From Pieris napi (taxonomy: Eukaryota > Arthropoda > Insecta > Lepidoptera > Pieridae), in NCBI RefSeq assembly GCF_905475465.1, contig NC_062256.1, positions 7,387,662-7,451,661 on the forward strand: a stretch of 64,000 nt of DNA, given 5' to 3'. The position numbers were made by a program, and so were the translations under genes. Below, in pieces: positions 58,313 to 64,000 of this stretch. Below the pieces are notes generated by a model, which made no database searches, was not told where the DNA came from, and saw nothing but the letters and a program-made list of their open reading frames with translations. Each line of letters begins with the position of its first letter. Position 1 is the first letter of the stretch.

Positions 58313-59454
58313 TAAATTTAATAATGTTTCCAATTATGCTGAAATCAATGGTGCCGAATTATTTAATCTTAACCCCCTTGTACAGCTTGCCAGCCAGTGC
58401 ACTGTGTGATGTGTATTTAAATATATATGTTATAAGTGCATCTGTATAGTACTCGTCTATGTAGTGTATTAGATATATATGCACTAGATAAGTGAATATA
58501 TGAGAGGGTGAGAACTAACAACGTAACAACCCTACGGATCCCGAATCCCTTCGGATACCTACGTATCTTTACACTTAAGTAGTGAATATATAAATAAGTA
58601 CGTAATGTCTTCACCAAGAGACCTATGGTAACATACGGATCTCTATGGGTAGGATTAGTGGTTCAAGGTTGTGGGATTTTGTCTCAGCTATCGGCTTACC
58701 ACGATAATTAAGGGCTCGAAGGAGTCTTCGCCGCTTTGAGAGGAAGCGAGAAATGAGTTCGGCCTTACCGAATGATATTCAATCTGATTTATTGGTAAAA
58801 AATTACATCATTTTATTTTTTAATTAAATTAGTCTCGTGAGCTGTTGGTGTACAGCGCACCATCAGCTGTACCAAATTTGGAACAACGTGAGCCGTGTCA
58901 CCTGTTGATCAATATCAAAAACTTAATTTTATAAAAATGACAATTCGTGCCACAAATTTTCAAACAAATTTAGTTTTCGACTTTCTAACTACACTAATGT
59001 TGAGGCATCTTGACTAAACCCCACGAACGCTTTATAGATAAAATCTATATCTCACTTTAAACTTAGTTCCTTTTTTGTCTTTATCTGTAGACAATTAGTC
59101 TTTTCATAGACAAAAAACCAGGTTGAACTATAACGTACACTCGCCGTACTAAAATATTTACATAACTTTATTAAATGATAACAGGAGATAACTGGCACCT
59201 CAGAATTAATTAATCCACTCAGAGATTGCATCTAAAAGCCTTTCCCACCCCCCCTCCACCCGGGTCTATCCGTTTCCAGCCACTTAAACTTCACGCGCCT
59301 CTCTTGCTTCCGTTTTAATTACAAAATTAATTCAAAATGTAATTAAAGTTAACAATAAGGCAGCAAACAATTGAAGTTATTTATGTTAGTTTAAACTGTA
59401 TTAGTTTACGCGATGTAATAATATACCTATATTTGTAGGATATCTTATATAATT
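58313..59454. other. Intergenic stretch
   Basis: No gene or shared repeat recognised. A GC-richer patch at 58640-58790 has no open frame of note. Confidence 0.45.
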
Positions 59455-59528
59455 AAATTAAAAACGTAATTACTATGACTAACTTAAAGGTACTATTAAG
59501 TTAGTCATAGTAATTACGTTTTTAATTT
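59455..59528. repeat. Perfect hairpin (33-bp arms)
   Basis: 59455-59487 and 59496-59528 are exact reverse complements around an 8-nt loop AGGTACTA; the core is GTAATTACTATGACTAAC. Confidence 0.85.
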
Positions 59529-59540
59529 ACTAATAATAAT

Positions 59541-59790
59541 AATCAGTGGCGCTACAACCTCTTTAGGTCTGGGCCACAGATTTCTGAATCTGTTTCATGA
59601 TCATTTTTCAATTTAATACACAAGTAGGTTGCGTCTAAGACATGTCGGTTTCCTCACGATGTTTTCCTTCACCGTTCGAGCGAATGTTAAATGCGCACAT
59701 AGAAAGAAAGTCCATTATGGCACAGCCGGGGATCGAACCTACGACCTCAGGGATGAGAGTCGCACGCTGAAGCCACTAGGCCAACACTGC
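59541..59790 (-). mobile_element. tRNA-derived SINE, family B, near full length
   Basis: The minus strand runs GCAGTGTTGGCCTAGTGGCT, GTAGGTTCGATCCCCGGCTG, ATGTGCGCATTTAACATTCG, GTGAAGGAAAACATCGTGAG, ATGATCATGAAACAGATTC, GTTGTAGCGCCACTGATT. This is the best-preserved copy and serves as the reference for the others. Confidence 0.88.
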
Positions 59791-60417
59791 ACCTTTTTGC
59801 ACGTTTTTAATTTAACAAATCTAAAAACAAAAAATTTTTACTGCTTCAGTCTCAATAATGTAAACATTAATGTCCAATATTATTGTATTAGAGGAATTAT
59901 AATCTACTTTATTGGTGGAAAAATTTATTATTATTATCATTATTCTTCTCTAGAAATCCAAATAATGGATTGCTAAGTTCGTTCCTGTCACCGACCTTTC
60001 AGCGCGACGTTTTAATGGTAAAAGCCAAGTTTTTTTTTCAGGATAATTAAAACGAATGAATTATGGCGACTATAATTTCTGTACATTATATAATGCAGTT
60101 TTTACTTGAAATTCGAAAGTAATTAATGAATTGCATTTATTATATACTACAAGACTTGCAATTGAAATAGGAATCAAAGAGTCGTCGTCGTCTGCAAGTT
60201 GCTTACATTATTACATAGTAAAATATTTTAATAGACTTTTAAATCAATTTTGCAGCAGTGCATTGAGCAGTGTTGGCCTAGTGGCTTCAGCGTGCGACTC
60301 TCATACCTGAGGTGGTAGGTTCGATCCCCGGCTGTGCACCAATGGACTTTCTTTCTATGTGCGCATTTAACATTTGCTCGAACGGTGAAGGAAAACATCG
60401 TGTAACGACATGTCTTA

Positions 60418-61127
60418 AGGCCGATTTACATTATCTTAGTGTTTAGGAGAGTGCTTTAGGATAGTACTTTAGTTGAAACATGTAAACGCTACTTGCTTTA
60501 GTAAACGCTACTTGCTTTAGTAAACGCTACTTGCTTTAGTAAACGCTACTTGCTTTAGTACGGTTCTACTTGACTTTCAAGTTTAATCAAAATAGAATCG
60601 CTTTTTATTTTTGTTTCAAGTGACACCCCTCCCGCGCCCGCGCACCCCCCGACTTCTTCCCTCGTTGTGTGTTAACACGTAATTTAGTAAAATCTTTAGG
60701 AGAGTGCATAAGTGCCGTGAAACGCGTGCGTGTTTTTTTTATTTTTAAAGATGGCAAGATCAGATTTGTGTCTGAATATGTTGTTCACGAATGTTTGTGG
60801 AACGTTAAAAACAATTTATACAAAAACAAACAGGCTAGGCATTCGGCATACACTGCCTCAAAAGAAGCTATTTTGTTTATTATTTATATTTAGTTTATTT
60901 ATTTCGAATAAAATCTCGTCATCTATTTGTTCCATAACTACAGTTAGTATTTTGCATAGAATAGAGCGTATTTGCCGACGTCGTTGCGCGTTCATTGTGG
61001 CGCTGTAATGATACTCTACTGGAAGAAATGTAAACGTTCACTCGCAACGCACTAAAGCACTAAAGAACTTGCCTTTCAACTTGTACTAAAATACTCTCCT
61101 AAACACTAAGATAATGTAAATCGGCCA
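60418..61127 (+). mobile_element. PIF/Harbinger-like element, 710-bp long form of family H
   Basis: Ends AGGCCGATTTACATTATC and GATAATGTAAATCGGCCA are flanked by TTA on both sides (60415-60417, 61128-61130). Near the left, four tandem copies of ACTTGCTTTAGTAAACGCT expand a sequence single in the 163-bp MITEs. The middle encodes part of a MADF-like domain. It is not itself autonomous, since no DDE transposase is present, but it is closer to a parent than the short MITEs. Confidence 0.8.
60720..60893 (+). pseudogene. MADF/Myb-like domain fragment in the Harbinger-like element
   Basis: The frame reads FKDGKIRFVSEYVVHECLWN then VKNNLYKNKQARHSAYTASK before losing similarity at a stop. This matches the start of MADF domains (acidic or aromatic helix, then LWN or LWD, then YKN, then R..A). 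PIF/Harbinger elements encode such a DNA-binding protein next to their transposase. Only about 45 residues remain, so it is a fragment. An overlapping frame at 60730-61008 is a shadow. Confidence 0.55.
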
Positions 61128-61420
61128 TTAGACCCAAAAGTCGACGGCGTGTGTGAGGCACTGGAGGCTGATCCTACTTGCCTATCCTACTCCTACATTT
61201 AAAAATGATCATGAAACAGATTCAGAATTCTGAGGCCAAGACCTAAAGATATTTTAGCGCCACTGATTTTCCATTAGTTTTAATTATAAAAAAATATTTT
61301 TTCTATTTCTTCGTGTTTGTTATGGTTGTCTCATTAAATCTTGTAATTTGTTTTTATTGTACCAATGTATCAGTGTGCCGAGCGTTGGCAAGCTTATATA
61401 AATAAATATCGTATATCAAT

Positions 61421-62332
61421 TATTTATTTCCAACACACAAATTAACAGTATTTACAATATTCTTAAACTATTTATTTCCAACACACAAATTAACAGTATT
61501 TACAATATTCTTAAACTATTTATTTCCAACACACAAATTAACAGTATTTACAATATTCTTAAACTATTTATTTCCAACACACAAATTAACAGTATTTACA
61601 ATATTCTTAAACTATTTATTTCCAACACACAAATTAACAGTATTTACAATATTCTTAAACTATTTATTTCCAACACACAAATTAACAGTATTTACAATAT
61701 TCGTAAACTATTTATTTCCAACACACAAATTAACAGTATTTACAATATTCTTAAACTATTTATTTCCAACACACAAATTAACAGTATTTACAATATTCTT
61801 AAACTATTTATTTCCAACACACAAATTAACAGTATTTACAATATTCTTAAACTATTTATTTCCAACACACAAATTAACAGTATTTACAATACTCTTAAAC
61901 TATTTATTTCCAACACACAAATTAACAGTATTTACAATATTCTTAAACTATTTATTTCCAACACACAAATTAACAGTATTTACAATATTCTTAAACTATT
62001 TATTTCCAACACACAAATTAACAGTATTTACAATATTCTTAAACTATTTATTTCCAACACACAAATTAACAGTATTTACAATATTCTTAAACTATTTATT
62101 TCCAACACACAAATTAACAGTATTTACAATATTCTTAAACTATTTATTTCCAACACACAAATTAACAGTATTTACAATATTCTTAAACTATTTATTTCCA
62201 ACACACAAATTAACAGTATTTACAATATTCTTAAACTATTTATTTCCAACACACAAATTAACAGTATTTACAATATTCTTAAACTATTTATTTCCACCAC
62301 ACAAATTAACAGTATTTACAATATTCTTAAAC
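61421..62332. repeat. Second 48-bp tandem array, 19 copies
   Basis: The unit starts TATTTATTTCCAACACACAA and repeats exactly 19 times (912 bp) with only a few single-base changes (for example TTCGTAAAC near 61703 and CCACCACAC in the last unit). It is unrelated in sequence to the array at 9017-10732 apart from a shared ATATTCTT. No frame is open through it. Confidence 0.97.
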
Positions 62333-62344
62333 TACATAGTCAAA

Positions 62345-62760
62345 TTTTGAAAGTTTGGTCCCCGTAGTACCTGGACGTAACGCTGACAGCATTTCCTCAC
62401 TTATTACGTATACTTATTCGCTAAGCGAGGAAAGCACCAGCTCTGGAGTCACTGGTACTATCTACCAGGCGCCAACATAAATCTTTAATTAGCATCTGTG
62501 CACTTGAACCTTCGGCCCAAGAGTCTCTACTCCAAAGGGAACAAAATCAAAGTTGAAGAAAAACTCTTATATATTTCCTTTAGCGATATTAGTTAAAACA
62601 GACGCTTTGCAACACAATCCTGCCTTTTTCTTTATTTCCTTGGGAAATACGTTACGCATACCCTCCCGCAGCACTGTTACCTGGTGGTGAAGGGTTATGT
62701 GGGACACGCTGCTGTGCAAACCCACTAAAACCCCACCAGCAATCGCCTGATAAAACAAAA
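62345..62760 (-). pseudogene. LINE ORF C-terminal remnant (FVPFGVETLGP type)
   Basis: The minus frame from about 62760 includes VFPKEIKKKAGLCCKASV and, after stops, FFNFDFVPFGVETLGP. The latter resembles the C-terminal end of ORF2 in a common arthropod LINE group. Several stops break it. Smaller scraps of the same end are near 5392 and 16250. Confidence 0.45.
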
Positions 62761-62937
62761 AACTTGGCGATTAAAAAGAGTGGCGGAGAGTTTATTGCCA
62801 GTTCTTCTCTTCCGTTCTACGCTCTTGATTTGAGAACTGGCAGTAAATGTTATTAGAAGCATTTAATGTATATTTCTTTTTTGACGTTCATAAGTGTACA
62901 TTGTGTTACCTATATGAATAAATGATTTTTGACTTTG
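62757..62937 (+). mobile_element. LINE 3' tail, family L
   Basis: AAAACTTGGCGATTAAAAAG, GTGGCGGAGAGTTTATTGCC, CGTTCATAAGTGTACATTG, GAATAAATGATTTTTGACTT. It is a 5'-truncated copy ending in a TTTGAC-like repeat. Confidence 0.8.
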
Positions 62938-63008
62938 GCTTTGAGGCAGGTCATGGTAACAGCGTAGCCACCAAAAACATGCCTGCTTTTTTTTTATATA
63001 TATGATTG

Positions 63009-63242
63009 GACAAGTCACACCAATTTACTTAGTCCCATGCTAAGCTGGTGAAGTTTGTGTTATGGGTACTAGGCAACGGATATACATACATATTATAGAT
63101 AGATAGACATATAAATACATATTTAAACACCTAAGACCTAAGCACAACACCAAATGCTCATCACATCGATGTTTGTCTCAGCCGGGGATCGAACCCGGGT
63201 CCCATGGATTCGCAGAGGTACTAACCACTAGACCAATGAGTC
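63009..63242 (-). mobile_element. tRNA-derived SINE, family A, copy 3
   Basis: The minus strand runs GACTCATTGGTCTAGTGG, then a small deletion, GGTTCGATCCCCGGCTGAG, GATGTGATGAGCATTTGG, and ends CATGGGACTAAGTAAATTGG. It is nearly full length. Confidence 0.85.
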
Positions 63243-63685
63243 GTCAAAATATATTAAATTTACCACGTAAAATTTCAGGTTTCGGTTCCCTTTAAAAGTA
63301 TTGATATGCTTAATGTTTCATGAGATGCGCAAGCACCTAGATGAAATAACGAATTCAGAACGCTTCAAAACAACACTCTGTTAGCACTACATTATGCATG
63401 AAGCACTCCATTTGCTGATCCGCTCAGTAGTCCTGCTCGCGGCCCGTTAAGCGCCTACATTACTTACATTCGTATTGATTTTAACGGTAATTTATGGGAA
63501 AACACACGCTCCCGTTCCAAAGATTACGCAGTAGATAAGTATACAATTACGTATGAGATTTCGACTTTTGACTTTGGAAGAGAGATACTATTTGGCGATC
63601 AATTGTTGTTAGCCATATTTTTATTGGAGGTTATACCACCATAGCGACATTCGTCTCTGCTCTATTCACAATTTATAATGTAAAA
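63243..63685. other. Non-coding stretch
   Basis: No gene or shared repeat recognised between two SINE copies. Confidence 0.5.
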
Positions 63686-63975
63686 GCAGTGCTGGCCTAG
63701 CGGCTTTAGCGTACACTCTTATCCCTGAGGTCGTAGGTTCGATCCCCGGATGTGCACCAATGGACTTTCTTTCTATGTTCAACATTCGATCAAACGGTGA
63801 AGGAAATCATCGTAAGGATACCAACTTGCCTCAGACACAACACAACGGCGTGTGTCAGGCACAGGAGGCTGATTGCCTACTTGCCTATTAAATTGTCACA
63901 TGATATTGAAATGATCATGAAACAGATACAGAAATCTGAGGACCACACGTAAAGAGGTTGTAGCCACTGATTTAT
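63686..63975 (+). mobile_element. tRNA-derived SINE, family B, full length
   Basis: GCAGTGCTGGCCTAGCGGCT, GGTCGTAGGTTCGATCCCCG, ATGGACTTTCTTTCTATG, ACGGTGAAGGAAATCATCG, GGCGTGTGTCAGGCACAGGA, ATGATCATGAAACAGATAC, GAGGTTGTAGCCACTGATT. The open frame crossing it is not a gene. Confidence 0.85.
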
Positions 63976-64000
63976 GTATTTAAAAAAATGTAATATTAAC

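Larger units (their letters stand above)
60267..61268 (+). mobile_element. tRNA-derived SINE, family B, split by a Harbinger-like element
   Basis: The 5' half (60267-60417) runs from GCAGTGTTGGCCTAGTGGC to CATCGTG and ATGTCTTA. The 3' half (61128-61268) resumes TTAGACCCAAAAGTCGACGG and ends GCGCCACTGATT. Other copies read CTTTAGACCC across this point, so the insertion target was TTA. Confidence 0.88.

Overview
This is eukaryotic, AT-rich insect nuclear DNA and very probably lepidopteran. Three things support that: spliced insect muscle genes, dense interspersed repeats of lepidopteran type (tRNA-derived SINEs, Helitron-like elements, LINE 3' tails ending in TTTGAC repeats), and a Sep15/SELENOF homologue in which cysteine stands where vertebrates have selenocysteine. 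I ran no searches. Family calls come from reading translations and splice sites by eye.

Layout. (1) 1-2.8 kb, + strand: last three coding exons of the calponin-type muscle protein Mp20. (2) 2.8-16 kb: mostly repeats, with a possible unrecognised two-exon small gene at 3.2-3.9 kb (minus) and a 1.7 kb array of a perfect 48-bp repeat at 9.0-10.7 kb. (3) 16-34 kb: a LINE of the CR1/Jockey group, loaded with nested insertions, and a direct tandem duplication of about 8.02 kb (18121-26144 and 26145-34169). The duplicated unit carries most of LINE ORF2, several MITEs, a foldback element and, at its right end, a GC-rich block with a TATA/MEF2-like box and a CArG box. (4) 34.3-40.9 kb, + strand: a complete five-LIM muscle LIM protein gene of the Mlp84B type (494 codons). 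It has a candidate pair of mutually exclusive 97-bp exons and a candidate single-LIM short isoform. An intronless SELENOF-like gene lies on the opposite strand inside its last intron. (5) 43.5-56.6 kb, minus strand: a complete ten-exon XPC (Rad4/Mus210) DNA-damage recognition gene (1079 codons), convergent with Mlp84B, its introns full of repeats. (6) 56.6-64 kb: intergenic repeats, including a SINE split by a PIF/Harbinger-like element and a second, unrelated 48-bp tandem array.

The muscle genes (Mp20, Mlp84B) are sarcomere-associated. XPC acts in nucleotide excision repair and the SELENOF-like protein in ER glycoprotein folding. They are neighbours, not a pathway. No prokaryotic features, CRISPR arrays, rRNA or credible functional tRNA genes were seen. 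The most interesting signals are the paired Mlp84B exons, the recent duplication that copied the presumed Mlp84B promoter, and two nested insertions that reveal empty target sites and so help classify the transposons.
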